From positions 72,546 to 136,545 of the forward strand of contig CAJNBT010000007.1 in the NCBI GenBank assembly GCA_905221085.1: a stretch of 64,000 bases of DNA, written 5' to 3'. The notes under the pieces are model-generated. The model did no database searches. It saw nothing but the letters and a program-made list of their open reading frames with translations, and was not told the origin of the DNA. Below, piece by piece: positions 37,348-46,880 of this stretch. Position numbers and translations under genes: made by a program. Positions within the stretch are counted from its first letter, which is position 1; every line of letters begins with the position of its first letter. The stretch comes from a bacterium (GTDB taxonomy: Bacteria > Bacillota > Bacilli > Lactobacillales > Streptococcaceae).

Positions 37348-37863
37348 TCAACATAGAAAGAAAATCACACCACACACAAGGGCACAAATATAACCAACTA
37401 GAACATCCTTAGGAAAATGCACTCCACCTAAGACTCTCACTAGACCGAGGAGGGCTGATAAGACCAACAAGATAACCCCTACAGATAAACTAGCATGAAA
37501 GCAAGCCATGGAGATAATGGTTGCTGAAAAGACATGTCGACTGGGCATAGACTGACCAGGACTATCTCTGTCAAGCAAAGGTTTAATATCCCATTCCTCA
37601 TAAGGCCTAGGGGCATTGATTTTCTTACGAAGAAAGGACAAAATCACAAAACCTGACGCTGGGATAAACACATAAATCAAGATTTGTCTCCCAAGTCCTT
37701 CTTGGAAATAGGTAGTGGCTAATAAGGCTATATAAACTATAGGCATAACTACGGTCATGAACCGATTGAAAGCTCTTAACAGTCTCAGAAAGATAGGCTT
37801 ATTTTCAATCTTACCAGCAATATGGTTATACCATTCTTGATAATTTTTCATATATTTTCTCAT
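37348..37863 (-). CDS. PAP2-family membrane phosphatase (second copy)
   Basis: The protein of about 171 residues has the PAP2 motifs KKINAPRPYEEW (about residues 84-95), MPSRHVFSATI (about 114-124, with His in place of the usual SGH pattern) and RVLGGVHFPKDVLVG (about 147-161). Several membrane helices are present. The start is uncertain: ATG 37863 and ATG 37851 are both possible and neither has a strong Shine-Dalgarno. It is shorter and quite different from the PAP2 gene next to ribU. It lies convergent with nothing and upstream of the LytTR operon on the same strand. The substrate is unknown. Confidence 0.82.
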   Translation of the reverse strand: MRKYMKNYQEWYNHIAGKIENKPIFLRLLRAFNRFMTVVMPIVYIALLATTYFQEGLGRQILIYVFIPASGFVILSFLRKKINAPRPYEEWDIKPLLDRDSPGQSMPSRHVFSATIISMACFHASLSVGVILLVLSALLGLVRVLGGVHFPKDVLVGYICALVCGVIFFLC

Positions 37864-37915
37864 CACTTACTCACATTTTGCTTATAGGGAAGCACTTGTC
37901 TTCTAGTATAGTGCA

Positions 37916-37939
37916 GAAAAAGAAGGCCGTCAAGCCTTC
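37916..37939 (-). terminator. Terminator of the MarR-ABC exporter operon
   Basis: Minus-strand GAAGGC-TTGACG-GCCTTC (37939-37922) is followed by TTTTTC, a few bases past the stop codon of the last exporter gene. Confidence 0.85.
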
Positions 37940-37946
37940 TTTGGGT

Positions 37947-39707
37947 TTATTCTTCTGCTTCATCTTCTGTAAACTGACTGTTGTAGAGGTCAGCATAGAA
38001 GCCAGCTTGCGCCATCAGCTCATCATGATTTCCTTGCTCGATGATATTTCCATCTTTCATGACGAGAATAAGATCAGCATTACGGATAGTAGATAAGCGG
38101 TGGGCGATGACAAAGGAAGTTCTGCCTTCCATCAAACGGTCCATGGCTTTCTGGATTAATTCTTCCGTCCGAGTATCAACAGAAGAAGTCGCCTCATCTA
38201 GGATTAAGAGTGGCGCATCTTTCAGCAAAGCACGAGCAATGGTCAAGAGTTGTTTTTGCCCGATAGACAAGGTTACTGTATCGTCCAAGACAGTATCATA
38301 ACCATCTGGTAGGGTCATAATAAAGTGGTGAATCCCTACAGCCTTGCTGGCTTCGATCATGCGCTCATCACTAATCCCCTTTTGGTTATAGATGAGATTG
38401 TCTCGGATAGTACCTTCAAAGAGCCAGGTGTCTTGCAAGACCATTGAAAAAGCATCGTGTACTTCTGAGCGCTTCATAGCCTTGGTATCCACACCATCGA
38501 TGCGGATACTTCCCTTATCAATCTCATAGAACTTCATCAAAAGATTGACAATAGTTGTCTTACCAGCCCCAGTCGGTCCGACAATGGCAACCTTTTGACC
38601 TGCATGAGCTGTCGCAGAAAAGTCATGAATAATGGTTCGCTCTGGTGTATAACCAAAGGAGACTCGATCAAAGACTACTTGACCTTTCATATCGCTCAAT
38701 TGTCTTTCTTTATGGGATTCATCTTCCATTTCCTCTTCAGCTAAAAATTCAAAGACACGTCCCATGGCTGCACTAGCCTGCTGCAAACTAGTAATCCCTT
38801 GGGCAATTTGTGAAAGAGGCTGAGAAAAGATACGAACATAGGCCATAAAGGCAACGATAATCCCGATACTAATCTGCCCATTCAAGGCCAAGGCTGCACC
38901 AACGATAATCACCAAGGCATAGCTAAAGTTCCCAATAAACATCATAATCGGCATCATAATCCCTGAAATAAACTGAGATTTCCAGATACTGTCATACAGA
39001 CGATGGTTTAATTTCGCAAATTTTTCTTTCGTGCTCTCGATAGCATTGTAACTGGTCACCACATTATGGCCAGAGTACATTTCCTCCACATAGCCATTGA
39101 CAGCTGCCAAATCCTGTTGCTGACTCTTAAAAAAGCCCTGGGATTTGCCCATAAAGACAGACACGAAAGCAAAGCCAACAAAAGTTGACACAACCGTCAC
39201 CAAGGCTAAAATCCAGTTCATCCCAAACATGGTTACCAAGACTGCTACGACCAATAAACTAGATGAAAGAACTGTTCCCAGACTTTGATTGAGGGACTGG
39301 GCTGCCGTGTCAACGTCATTGGTTACACGAGACAAGGTATCTCCTTGAGAATGTCCATCAAAATATCCCAATGGTAGGCTATTGATTTTCTCTGCAATGG
39401 CTCTTCTCAAACGCTCTGAAAAACGTTGAATAGCTGTTGTAAACAGAAATGCCTGTAAATAATTTGATAGAAGTCCGATCACATAAATCATGGCTAAAAA
39501 ACCACCAATAGCTGCAACCGCTGCGACATCCACACTTGTTTCTAGACCACTGGCAATAATATTAGTCATTTCCTTGATGCGGGTTGGACCATATACAGTA
39601 ATGATATTGGATACGATTGTTGCTAGAAAGGCTATCAGAAGGGCAAACTGGAGGCCTGCAAGATAGGGTTTACTCTGTTTCCAAAGAGACATTTTCTTAT
39701 TTTCCAT
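37947..39707 (-). CDS. Heterodimeric ABC exporter subunit with canonical ATPase site
   Basis: The 586-residue half-transporter has six membrane helices (about residues 15-305) and an ATPase domain (about 335-580). Walker A is GPTGAGKTTIVNL, the signature LSIGQKQLLTIARAL, Walker B LLILDEATSSVD and the H-loop FVIAHRLST. It keeps the catalytic Glu and His. ATG 39707 was chosen over the longer frame because GGAGGAATTGGAAC precedes it; it overlaps the partner gene by 11 bp. Together with the partner it resembles LmrCD or EfrAB multidrug exporters. The substrate is unknown. It does not look like the pneumococcal PatAB pair as I recall those sequences. Confidence 0.9.
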   Translation of the reverse strand: MENKKMSLWKQSKPYLAGLQFALLIAFLATIVSNIITVYGPTRIKEMTNIIASGLETSVDVAAVAAIGGFLAMIYVIGLLSNYLQAFLFTTAIQRFSERLRRAIAEKINSLPLGYFDGHSQGDTLSRVTNDVDTAAQSLNQSLGTVLSSSLLVVAVLVTMFGMNWILALVTVVSTFVGFAFVSVFMGKSQGFFKSQQQDLAAVNGYVEEMYSGHNVVTSYNAIESTKEKFAKLNHRLYDSIWKSQFISGIMMPIMMFIGNFSYALVIIVGAALALNGQISIGIIVAFMAYVRIFSQPLSQIAQGITSLQQASAAMGRVFEFLAEEEMEDESHKERQLSDMKGQVVFDRVSFGYTPERTIIHDFSATAHAGQKVAIVGPTGAGKTTIVNLLMKFYEIDKGSIRIDGVDTKAMKRSEVHDAFSMVLQDTWLFEGTIRDNLIYNQKGISDERMIEASKAVGIHHFIMTLPDGYDTVLDDTVTLSIGQKQLLTIARALLKDAPLLILDEATSSVDTRTEELIQKAMDRLMEGRTSFVIAHRLSTIRNADLILVMKDGNIIEQGNHDELMAQAGFYADLYNSQFTEDEAEE

Positions 39708-41466
39708 GTTCCAATTCCTCCTTCGATAGTTGTGAATAGGCAATTTCTTGGTAAACTTCGTTATTAGCTAGAAGTTCCTTGTGGGTGCCTTGCCCCACGA
39801 CTTTACCTTGATTCAAGACCAAAATCAAATCTGCATCCATAATTGTTGAAATGCGTTGTGCAACGATGAGTTTGGTCATAGATTTTGTTTTCTCTGCTAA
39901 TTCTTGGCGTAGGACACGATCTGTCTTGTAGTCCAAGGCTGAGAAGGAATCATCAAAGATGAGTATTTCTGGTTTCCGAGCCAAGGCACGCGCAATGGCC
40001 AGACGCTGTCTTTGGCCGCCTGAGAAGTTGGTTCCTCCTTGGGCTACTTCTGACGCCAAGCCCGCTTCCTTGTCTTCGATAAAGTTCTTAGACTGGGCCA
40101 ATTCCAAGGCTTGCCACATAGCCTGCTCACTAAGTGGTGTTTCTTGACTCTGTCCAAAATCTAAATTGTCCTTGACATCACCTGAAAAGAGAACCGCTTT
40201 CTGAGGAATATAACCAACCTTGTTGCGCAAATCCTCTAAGGCATAGCCTTGAACATTGACACCGTCCACCAGAATTTCTCCTTCTGACACATCGTAGAAA
40301 CGTGGAATCAGATTGACCAGAGTTGATTTACCAGAACCTGTTGACCCAATAAAGGCCACTGTTTGACCAGCGTCTGCTCTAAAACTAACATTCTCAATAA
40401 CCGCCTCCGAATTTGCCGCATAGCGGAAGGTCACATCCTTAAATTCGACCTGACCTTTGAGGTTTTCATCAGCCAGCTGCACTTGAGCAGGGTTTTGGAT
40501 AGAAGAATGCAAATCTAAAACTTGATTAATCCGCTTAGCAGAGACCATAGTTCGAGGAAGAACGATGAAGAGTGCTCCCATGAGAAGGAAGCCCATGACA
40601 ACCTGCATGGCATAAGACATGAAAACAATCATGTCGCTAAAGAGAGGCAGACGTGCTATCGGAGTAGCGTCGTTAATCACATAGGCCCCAATCCAGTAAA
40701 TCGCCACACTCAAACCACTTGAAATCCCCATCATGATAGGGTTCAAAATAGCCATAAGACGGTTGACAAACAAATTCAAGCGTGTCAATTCATCATTTGC
40801 TGATGCAAATTTTTCATTTTGGTATTCTTCAGCATTGTAGGCGCGAACGACACGAATACCTGTTAAACTCTCACGAGTGATACTGTTCAGTTTATCAGTC
40901 AGACTTTGAATCAAGGACTGTTTCGGAAAGGCTAGCGTCATCAAAACTGTCGTCATCAAAACGTTGACAATCACTGCCACAAGTACGGCCCAGAGCCAGT
41001 ATTCTGAATGGCCTAAAATCTTCCCAATAGCCCAGATAGCCATAATCGGACCACGCGTAACCACTTGCAAGCCCATGGTAATCAACATTTGAACTTGAGT
41101 AATGTCATTGGTAGTACGAGTTAAAAGACTGGGAATAGAGAATTTCTTAATCTCTGTCTGCGAGTAATCTAAAACTCGGTTAAAAATATCACTTCTCAGC
41201 CTACTAGTATAAGAAGCTGCCACTCTGGACGCAAAAAATCCAACTGCAACTGCGGACAAGAAGGCAAGAAAGGACATTCCCACCATCATACCTGCTGGCT
41301 GCCATAACTCATCCAAGTTGGTTCCCTGAGTTCCTAGCAAATCAGTGATTTTAGAGATATAGGTCGGCACTTCCAACTCTAGATAGACCGAAAAGCAGGT
41401 AAAGAGAATGGCTAGTAAAATCATCCCCCATTCTTTTCTACTAATTCGTTTGGCTAATTTCTTCAT
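39697..41466 (-). CDS. Heterodimeric ABC exporter subunit with degenerate ATPase site
   Basis: The 589-residue half-transporter has six membrane helices (about residues 15-300) and an ATPase domain with Walker A GSTGSGKSTLVNL and signature FSGGQRQRLAIARAL. Two deviations mark the non-hydrolytic site of an asymmetric exporter. Walker B reads LIFDDSFSALD, with Asp in place of the catalytic Glu, and the H-loop reads IVAQRIST, with Gln in place of His. The partner has both residues intact. It overlaps the marR-like gene by 26 bp and the partner by 11 bp, so all three genes are co-translated. Confidence 0.92.
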   Translation of the reverse strand: MKKLAKRISRKEWGMILLAILFTCFSVYLELEVPTYISKITDLLGTQGTNLDELWQPAGMMVGMSFLAFLSAVAVGFFASRVAASYTSRLRSDIFNRVLDYSQTEIKKFSIPSLLTRTTNDITQVQMLITMGLQVVTRGPIMAIWAIGKILGHSEYWLWAVLVAVIVNVLMTTVLMTLAFPKQSLIQSLTDKLNSITRESLTGIRVVRAYNAEEYQNEKFASANDELTRLNLFVNRLMAILNPIMMGISSGLSVAIYWIGAYVINDATPIARLPLFSDMIVFMSYAMQVVMGFLLMGALFIVLPRTMVSAKRINQVLDLHSSIQNPAQVQLADENLKGQVEFKDVTFRYAANSEAVIENVSFRADAGQTVAFIGSTGSGKSTLVNLIPRFYDVSEGEILVDGVNVQGYALEDLRNKVGYIPQKAVLFSGDVKDNLDFGQSQETPLSEQAMWQALELAQSKNFIEDKEAGLASEVAQGGTNFSGGQRQRLAIARALARKPEILIFDDSFSALDYKTDRVLRQELAEKTKSMTKLIVAQRISTIMDADLILVLNQGKVVGQGTHKELLANNEVYQEIAYSQLSKEELEHGK

Positions 41467-41911
41467 TCTCTCCTCCTATTCCCTTGATATTTTCCTGTAG
41501 TTGACTGAGAACTTTCTCAAAAATCAGTAATTCATCTTCATCAATGTCTTCCATCAACTGCTTGTCAATTCGTTCAAAAAAGGCCTTAACCTGCTGCATC
41601 TGAGAATGTGCTTTGTCCGTCAAACGAACAAATTTTGCCCGCTTATCGCTAGGATTCGCCTCCAATTCCACCAAACCATTTTGCACCATACGCTTAACCA
41701 GATTACTAGCAACAGACTTGGTAATATTGAGTTCCTGCTCTATATCTTTAATCAAGACCAAGTCTTGATTTTTCTCACGATTATCCAAAAAACGTACAAC
41801 CTGACCTTGAGGCCCACCCATAAATTCAATACCACAACGTTTGGCTTCCTTTTGCACCATGAGGTGAATCTGATGACCAAAACGCTTAAAGACTAACATC
41901 GGTTTATCCAT
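41441..41911 (-). CDS. MarR-family transcriptional repressor
   Basis: The 156-residue protein has the MarR winged helix: a recognition region ITKSVASNLVKRMVQNGLVE (about residues 63-82), a wing NPSDKRAKFVRLTDKA (about 86-101) and dimerisation helices at both ends. It is the first gene of a repressor-exporter operon. Three copies of a 16-bp palindrome around the promoter (41939-42024) are the expected binding sites, so it probably represses its own operon until an inducer, possibly an exporter substrate, binds. ATG 41911 follows AAAGGAGTTAG. Confidence 0.92.
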   Translation of the reverse strand: MDKPMLVFKRFGHQIHLMVQKEAKRCGIEFMGGPQGQVVRFLDNREKNQDLVLIKDIEQELNITKSVASNLVKRMVQNGLVELEANPSDKRAKFVRLTDKAHSQMQQVKAFFERIDKQLMEDIDEDELLIFEKVLSQLQENIKGIGGENEEISQTN

Positions 41912-41938
41912 ACTAACTCCTTTCTAACTATCACATTT

Positions 41939-41954
41939 AGTTCTCCTAGGAACT
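41939..41954. promoter_or_regulatory. MarR operator, copy 1 (in the leader)
   Basis: AGTTCTCCTAGGAACT is a near-perfect 16-bp palindrome, 28 bp before the repressor start codon and downstream of the promoter. Confidence 0.75.
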
Positions 41955-41959
41955 AAACA

Positions 41960-41975
41960 AGTTTCCATGAGAACT
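41960..41975. promoter_or_regulatory. MarR operator, copy 2 (abutting the -10)
   Basis: AGTTTCCATGAGAACT shares the palindromic half-sites with copies 1 and 3. It starts 21 bp from copy 1 (two helical turns) and ends at the base before the -10 hexamer, covering the transcription start. Confidence 0.8.
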
Positions 41976-42003
41976 ATTTTACCATTTTGAAAAGAGATGT
42001 CAA
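41976..42003 (-). promoter_or_regulatory. Promoter of the MarR-exporter operon
   Basis: Minus-strand consensus TTGACA (42003-41998), a 16-bp spacer and TAAAAT (41981-41976), bracketed by the operators. Confidence 0.8.
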
Positions 42004-42008
42004 GAAAA

Positions 42009-42024
42009 AGTTTCCTAGAGAACT
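42009..42024. promoter_or_regulatory. MarR operator, copy 3 (upstream of the -35)
   Basis: AGTTTCCTAGAGAACT matches copy 2 at 14 of 16 positions and lies 5 bp upstream of the -35 hexamer. Confidence 0.78.
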
Positions 42025-42038
42025 ATTTTCTTGATTCA

Positions 42039-42069
42039 AAAAATCCCAAGTGATTTTTTCACTTAGGAT
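42039..42069 (-). terminator. yebC terminator
   Basis: Minus-strand ATCCTAAGTGA and TCACTTGGGAT (42069-42043) form a long stem followed by TTTTTTG. Confidence 0.85.
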
Positions 42070-42087
42070 CATATTCTCTAGGTTAAA

Positions 42088-42804
42088 TTAGAACCCATCT
42101 ACGTTTGTGTAGATCTTTTGTACGTCTTCGTCGTCCTCAAGAACACTGTAAAGTTTTTCAAAGGTTTCAAGGTCATCGCCTGTCAATTCCACTTCTGATT
42201 GAGGAATCATTTCAAGTTCAGTCACTTGGAATTCTTCAATACCAGACTCACGGAGGGCAACGATAGCCTTGTGGAGGTCAGTTGGAGCTGTGTAAACAGT
42301 GATTGTTCCTTCTTCTGCCTCTACATCGTCCACATCCACATCTGCTTCTAGCAATTGCTCAAAGACCGCATCCGCATCTTCACCTGAAAATACGATAACA
42401 CCCTTGTTGTCGAAGAGGTAAGAAACTGAACCTGAAGCACCCATGTTTCCGCCGTTTTTACCAAAAGCTGCACGGACATTAGCTGCTGTACGGTTAACGT
42501 TAGAAGTCAAGGTATCAACGATCAGCATAGAACCGTTTGGCCCAAAACCTTCATAACGTCCTTCTGTAAAGGTTTCGTCTGTGTTTCCTTTAGCCTTGTC
42601 CAAAGCCTTATCGATAACGTGTTTTGGCACTTGGGCTTGTTTAGCACGGTCGATAACGAATTTCAAGGCTGAGTTTGATTCTGGATCTGGATCACCTTTT
42701 TTAGCTGCTACATAGATTTCTACACCAAATTTTGCATATACTTTAGAGTTAGCTCCATCTTTAGCCGTTTTCTTGGCTACGATATTTGCCCATTTACGTC
42801 CCAT
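42088..42804 (-). CDS. YebC/PmpR family protein (TACO1 family)
   Basis: The 238-residue protein has the family N-terminus [20 protein letters not shown], a central [20 protein letters not shown] (about residues 88-107) and an acidic C-terminal domain. Members have been described as transcriptional regulators and, more recently, as ribosome-associated factors that ease translation of difficult sequences. The streptococcal YeeN/YebC type fits the size. ATG 42804 follows AAAGGAGATTCCT. It is followed by a terminator and lies 96 bp after the MATE gene on the same strand. Confidence 0.93.
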   Translation of the reverse strand: MGRKWANIVAKKTAKDGANSKVYAKFGVEIYVAAKKGDPDPESNSALKFVIDRAKQAQVPKHVIDKALDKAKGNTDETFTEGRYEGFGPNGSMLIVDTLTSNVNRTAANVRAAFGKNGGNMGASGSVSYLFDNKGVIVFSGEDADAVFEQLLEADVDVDDVEAEEGTITVYTAPTDLHKAIVALRESGIEEFQVTELEMIPQSEVELTGDDLETFEKLYSVLEDDEDVQKIYTNVDGF

Positions 42805-42874
42805 TAGGAATCTCCTTTTTTCACATTTTAATCTTTCTTATTATAACACAAGTTTTTTCGATTTTCACTAGAGG

Positions 42875-42899
42875 AAATGGATTTTATTCAGTAAATCCA
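42875..42899 (-). terminator. Possible terminator after the MATE gene
   Basis: Minus-strand TGGATTTAC and the following AAAATCCA (42899-42878) form a 7-bp stem, followed by only TTT. It is weak. Confidence 0.4.
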
Positions 42900-42900
42900 A

Positions 42901-44271
42901 CTAGGATTGCACTTTGGTTACCAAGATTGTCTTGCCTTCTTTTATCAAGGGGTGACGAAACAGTGAGAAATACAGTTGGATAGTCATGGCAACCCAGATA
43001 AGGGGTTCGCACAGGATAACTCCCTTATAGCCCGCCCAAGGGATAATCAAGACCACAAAAGCGATTTTCCCGATTAGTTCGATAAAGCTAGAAACCAGAG
43101 GAAGGACTTTTTGCCCCAAGCCCTGCAAACAATTGCGATAAATCAACAAGAGACTCAAAATAGGATAGAAGGCTGAACTGATTTGCAAGTACAGACTACC
43201 ATTTTCTACCAAGTAACCATCCGTCGAACTAGCCAAGAAGGAAACCAAGGCTGGACTGGCAAAAAAGAGGAAGATACAAACAAAAACTGCCCAGGATATA
43301 CTTAAACGACTGCCGATTCGAAGACCTTGAACAATGCGGTCTGGTCGCTTAGCCCCAAGATTCTGAGAGGCAAAGGTCGTCATCGAGGCAGAAATAGCGG
43401 TCATAGGAAGAAGGGCGAAAGCCATAATGCGTCGAGCTGCCGTCTGGGCACTAATAATCACTGCACCAAAGGTATTAACAGAAGACTGTAAAATCACACT
43501 GCCGATAGATACAATTGAACTCATCAAGCCCATAGCCAAACCTTGCTCCAAGAGATCCGCATACAAGGCCTTATTCCATTTGAAATGCTTGAGCTGAGGG
43601 AGTAACTCAGGCACACTCTTACGGATATAATAAAAGCAAAGAACCGCTGATAAGCCTTGCGAAATGATGGTAGCAAGCCCCGCGGATTGAACTCCCAGAT
43701 GCAGTTGCGTAATGAAATAGAGATCCAGAACCACATTGACCAAGGCAGAGAAAATCAGAAAGCCAAGGGCTGCTAGACTGTCCCCAATTGACCGCAACAA
43801 ACCTGCAAAGAGATTATAGGCAAAGCTGACACCGACACAGGTCACAATCATAGAAATATATTGATAGGACTGGGGAAGAATTTCTGCAGGGGTATCTAGG
43901 TATTGCAAGAGTGGATACAATCCAAGAAAGCCCAGCAACATAACTACAATACTCAAAAGTGCACCTAAAATCCAGGTGGCTGCTACTGCCTCCTTAATTT
44001 TAGTGAAATTCCGAGCTCCATAATAGCGGGCAATGACAATTCCCATGCCATTGCCAACACCAAGTGTAAAGCCTATAATCAGATCAAAAATGGCAGTCGT
44101 CGCCCCTACTGCAGCCAAGGAATCTTGACCCAGAAATCGCCCAACAATCAAGACATCAGCAGTATTATAGAGCTGTTGAAAAATATTTGATAGCAAGATT
44201 GGGAAGGCGAAGCTTAAGAGCGAGGGAAGAATCGGACCATGTATCAGGTCCACTGTTCGTTTTTTATTCAT
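42901..44271 (-). CDS. MATE-family efflux transporter
   Basis: The 456-residue membrane protein has twelve hydrophobic segments in two halves and the MATE start FAFPILLSNIFQQLYNTADV (about residues 17-36). It should export drugs or metabolites using a sodium or proton gradient. It follows recA, the position where pneumococci carry dinF. Its sequence does not fit my memory of DinF, and a terminator plus a separate promoter intervene, so I treat it as a different MATE protein. ATG 44271 lies 6 bp after the -10 hexamer with no Shine-Dalgarno, which predicts a leaderless mRNA. Confidence 0.88.
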   Translation of the reverse strand: MNKKRTVDLIHGPILPSLLSFAFPILLSNIFQQLYNTADVLIVGRFLGQDSLAAVGATTAIFDLIIGFTLGVGNGMGIVIARYYGARNFTKIKEAVAATWILGALLSIVVMLLGFLGLYPLLQYLDTPAEILPQSYQYISMIVTCVGVSFAYNLFAGLLRSIGDSLAALGFLIFSALVNVVLDLYFITQLHLGVQSAGLATIISQGLSAVLCFYYIRKSVPELLPQLKHFKWNKALYADLLEQGLAMGLMSSIVSIGSVILQSSVNTFGAVIISAQTAARRIMAFALLPMTAISASMTTFASQNLGAKRPDRIVQGLRIGSRLSISWAVFVCIFLFFASPALVSFLASSTDGYLVENGSLYLQISSAFYPILSLLLIYRNCLQGLGQKVLPLVSSFIELIGKIAFVVLIIPWAGYKGVILCEPLIWVAMTIQLYFSLFRHPLIKEGKTILVTKVQS

Positions 44272-44277
44272 AAGGCT

Positions 44278-44306
44278 ATTATATCAGCTTTCTAGAGGAG
44301 CGACAA
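44278..44306 (-). promoter_or_regulatory. MATE gene promoter (predicts leaderless mRNA)
   Basis: Minus-strand TTGTCG (44306-44301), a 17-bp spacer and consensus TATAAT (44283-44278) end only 6 bp before the ATG. Confidence 0.7.
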
Positions 44307-44351
44307 GAAACAGCAAATCATAACTAATCTGAAAACTTGAACAAAGCAACG

Positions 44352-44376
44352 AAAAAGCAGTGGATTTCTCCACTAC
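44352..44376 (-). terminator. recA terminator
   Basis: Minus-strand GTAGTGG (44376-44370) pairs with CCACTGC (44363-44357), followed by TTTTTCG. It separates recA from the MATE gene. Confidence 0.85.
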
Positions 44377-44385
44377 TTTAACATC

Positions 44386-45552
44386 TTATTCTTCAATTTC
44401 AATTTCAAGCTCATCGCCTAGGTCAAGAGTCACTTCTTCATTCACAGAAGCTGCTTGAACTGCCTCATCTTTTTTAGTTTCAACACCTTCTACAGAAGCT
44501 TCTTCTCCATCAATCAAACCAAATTGAACACGGACTTGATGGTCAATTTCATCAAAGACTTCTGGGTTATCTGCCAAGTATTTCTTAGCATTTTCAGAAC
44601 CTTGTCCGATTTTCTCATCCTTGTAAGAGTACCAAGCTCCTGCTTTTTTGATGATATCCAAATCGCTTGCGATCTTCAAAAGTTCACCAGTCTTAGAAAT
44701 CCCTTCTCCGTACATGATTTCAACGAAAGCTTCTTTAAATGGTGGAGCCACCTTGTTTTTCACGACCTTGATTTTAGTTTCTTTACCGACATTGGTATCT
44801 TTTTGGTCACCAGTTCCCTTGATTTGCGTACTTCCACGAACATCCAAACGAACTGATGCGTAGAATTTCAGAGCACGTCCACCAGGAGTTGTTTCTGGAT
44901 TTCCAAACATGACCCCAACTTTTTCACGCAATTGGTTGATAAAGATGGCAATTGTTTTGGTTTTATTGATAGAAGCACCAAGTTTACGCATAGCTTGGCT
45001 CATCATACGAGCCTGCAAACCAACGTGGCTATCTCCGATATCTCCATCAATTTCCGCACGAGGTACAAGGGCAGCAACTGAGTCGACTACGACAAGATCC
45101 ACGGCTCCTGAGTCAATCAATTTTCCTGCAATCTCAAGACCTTGCTCTCCTGAGTCTGGTTGTGACAAGAGCAATTCGTCAATGTTTACACCAAGGGCTG
45201 CAGCATAAGCTGGATCGAGGGCATGTTCCGCATCGATAAAGGCTGCAATACCACCTTCTTTTTGCGCTTGTGCAACTGCATGAAGGGCAACCGTTGTCTT
45301 ACCAGATGACTCTGGTCCATAGATTTCGATGATACGTCCCTTAGGATAACCACCTGAACCAAGGGCAATGTCAAGAGCCAAAGAACCTGAACTCATCACT
45401 TGCACCTTTTGCTCCGCACGTTCACCCAAACGCATGATTGAACCCTTACCAAAGTCTTTCTCAATCAATTTAAGAGCGTCATTCAAGGCTTTTTCACGTT
45501 CAGCTCCGAATTTTTTTGAAATTTCATCTAATTTTTTTGGTTTTTTCGCCAT
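44386..45552 (-). CDS. recA: Recombinase RecA
   Basis: The 388-residue protein is full-length RecA, which drives homologous recombination and transformation. Walker A is GPESSGKTT (about residues 79-87). Walker B includes [10 protein letters not shown] (about 153-162). Loop L2 (about 208-225) begins [13 protein letters not shown], and the C-terminus is acidic as usual. ATG 45552 follows GTAGGAGAATAG. It is downstream of cinA (54 bp) and would be induced from the cinA cin-box during competence. A -10 TATAAT at 45594-45599 could give basal expression. Confidence 0.98.
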   Translation of the reverse strand: MAKKPKKLDEISKKFGAEREKALNDALKLIEKDFGKGSIMRLGERAEQKVQVMSSGSLALDIALGSGGYPKGRIIEIYGPESSGKTTVALHAVAQAQKEGGIAAFIDAEHALDPAYAAALGVNIDELLLSQPDSGEQGLEIAGKLIDSGAVDLVVVDSVAALVPRAEIDGDIGDSHVGLQARMMSQAMRKLGASINKTKTIAIFINQLREKVGVMFGNPETTPGGRALKFYASVRLDVRGSTQIKGTGDQKDTNVGKETKIKVVKNKVAPPFKEAFVEIMYGEGISKTGELLKIASDLDIIKKAGAWYSYKDEKIGQGSENAKKYLADNPEVFDEIDHQVRVQFGLIDGEEASVEGVETKKDEAVQAASVNEEVTLDLGDELEIEIEE

Positions 45553-45593
45553 TCTATTCTCCTACATTCTAATGGTCCTCAGACCTGTCTACT

Positions 45594-45599
45594 ATTATA
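45594..45599 (-). promoter_or_regulatory. Possible basal recA promoter (-10)
   Basis: Minus-strand TATAAT lies 41 bp before the recA start codon. A -35 candidate TTATTA is 16 bp upstream inside the end of cinA. The pair is imperfect. Confidence 0.4.
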
Positions 45600-45606
45600 T
45601 CAAAAG

Positions 45607-46863
45607 TTAGTCACTTAATAAAGCCTTGCGAACTAGGTTAAATGCATACATAACCGCAATGTGACGTACATCTGCTCGACTTCTACCTCCTATATTAACC
45701 TTGATAACCTCAGTTCCTTGCTCTTGAGCCAAGCCTATGAAGACTGTCCCAGCTGGATGTCCTTCTAGGCTATCTGGTCCTGCCACTCCAGTCAAACTAA
45801 GGCCAAAATCAGACTGGGTCTTGATTCGTGCCTGCTCAGCCATCTTCTGTGCTGTAAATTCAGACACTACACCATGTTCTTCCAAATCCTTGACAGGAAT
45901 ATCCAACATCTTTGATTTTTCCTCCAAGCTATAGGTCACAAAACCACCCTTAAATATACTTGATGCACCAGAAAAATTCGCCACGGTCGCTTGGAAAAGC
46001 CCTGCCGTCAAACTCTCTGCAGCCGTGATGGTTTTCCCTTTCCTTTTCAGTTCTTCTACCACAATGCTGGCTAAACTAGTTTCTTCCCCATAACCATAGC
46101 AAAGGTCTCGTAAAGAAAGGCCTTCAAAGGTCTGGCGATCCAAGATTTGATTTTCCAAGATATCTAGCACTTGATTCGCCTCTTCTTGACTGCTAGCCTT
46201 TGTTGACAGACGCAAGGTTACCTCTCCTGTCTTGGCATAAGGTGCTAAGGTCGGATCTGTTTGATTATCAATTAAATCAGCCAAAATCGTAACCAGCTGA
46301 CTTTCGCCAATTCCAAAGAAACGAAGAATTCGGGAATACAGCTTGCTCCCTGTCATCAACTTGGGTAGAAGTTGGTTTAAGACCATGGGTTTCAATTCAC
46401 TTGGCGGACCAGGAAGGACGACATAGGTCACTCCTTCGACTTCTAATACTCCGCCCACAGCCAGTCCTGTTTCGTTGGGCAGCGGAGTCGCTCCTTCTAC
46501 AAGTTGAGCTTGTCTTTCGTTATTCGGTGTTCGGGCATAGTCTGGTCTCTGGGCAAAAAAGACATCCAACTTCTCCTGAGCCTGAGGATCGAAGACTAAT
46601 TCTTTCCCTAAAAATTTAGCCAGAGTTTGTTTGGTCAAATCATCCTCAGTTGGCCCTAAACCACCTGTCAAAATCACCAGACTGCTACGTTGACTGGCAA
46701 TTTCAAGCAAAGACAAGAGACGAACTTCATTGTCTCCTACAGCCGTCTGAAAATATACGTCTACCCCAATCTCTGCTAGTTTTTCTGATAAAAACTGAGC
46801 ATTGGTATTGACAATCTGTCCTGTCAAAATCTCTGTTCCAACAGCAATGATTTCTGCTTTCAT
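45607..46863 (-). CDS. cinA: Competence/damage-inducible protein CinA
   Basis: The 418-residue protein has an N-terminal molybdopterin-binding-like domain (about residues 1-170, [20 protein letters not shown] and [14 protein letters not shown]). Its C-terminal CinA domain (about 250-415) is an NMN deamidase/ADP-ribose pyrophosphatase type, with [13 protein letters not shown] and [13 protein letters not shown]. In pneumococci CinA is a late competence protein that helps bring RecA to the membrane. ATG 46863 follows TAGGAGGAAA. A cin-box is present 18 bp upstream. The gene begins the cinA-recA operon. Confidence 0.96.
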   Translation of the reverse strand: MKAEIIAVGTEILTGQIVNTNAQFLSEKLAEIGVDVYFQTAVGDNEVRLLSLLEIASQRSSLVILTGGLGPTEDDLTKQTLAKFLGKELVFDPQAQEKLDVFFAQRPDYARTPNNERQAQLVEGATPLPNETGLAVGGVLEVEGVTYVVLPGPPSELKPMVLNQLLPKLMTGSKLYSRILRFFGIGESQLVTILADLIDNQTDPTLAPYAKTGEVTLRLSTKASSQEEANQVLDILENQILDRQTFEGLSLRDLCYGYGEETSLASIVVEELKRKGKTITAAESLTAGLFQATVANFSGASSIFKGGFVTYSLEEKSKMLDIPVKDLEEHGVVSEFTAQKMAEQARIKTQSDFGLSLTGVAGPDSLEGHPAGTVFIGLAQEQGTEVIKVNIGGRSRADVRHIAVMYAFNLVRKALLSD

Positions 46864-46880
46864 GTTTCCTCCTACCTATC

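Noticed and set aside
37947..41466. Assignment of the ABC pair as PatA-PatB
   Set aside because: The N-terminal sequences differ from my memory of PatAB, and a marR-like gene is coupled. A general LmrCD/EfrAB-type call is safer.
42901..44271. Naming the MATE gene dinF from its place after recA
   Set aside because: There is a terminator and a separate promoter, and the sequence does not resemble DinF as I remember it.
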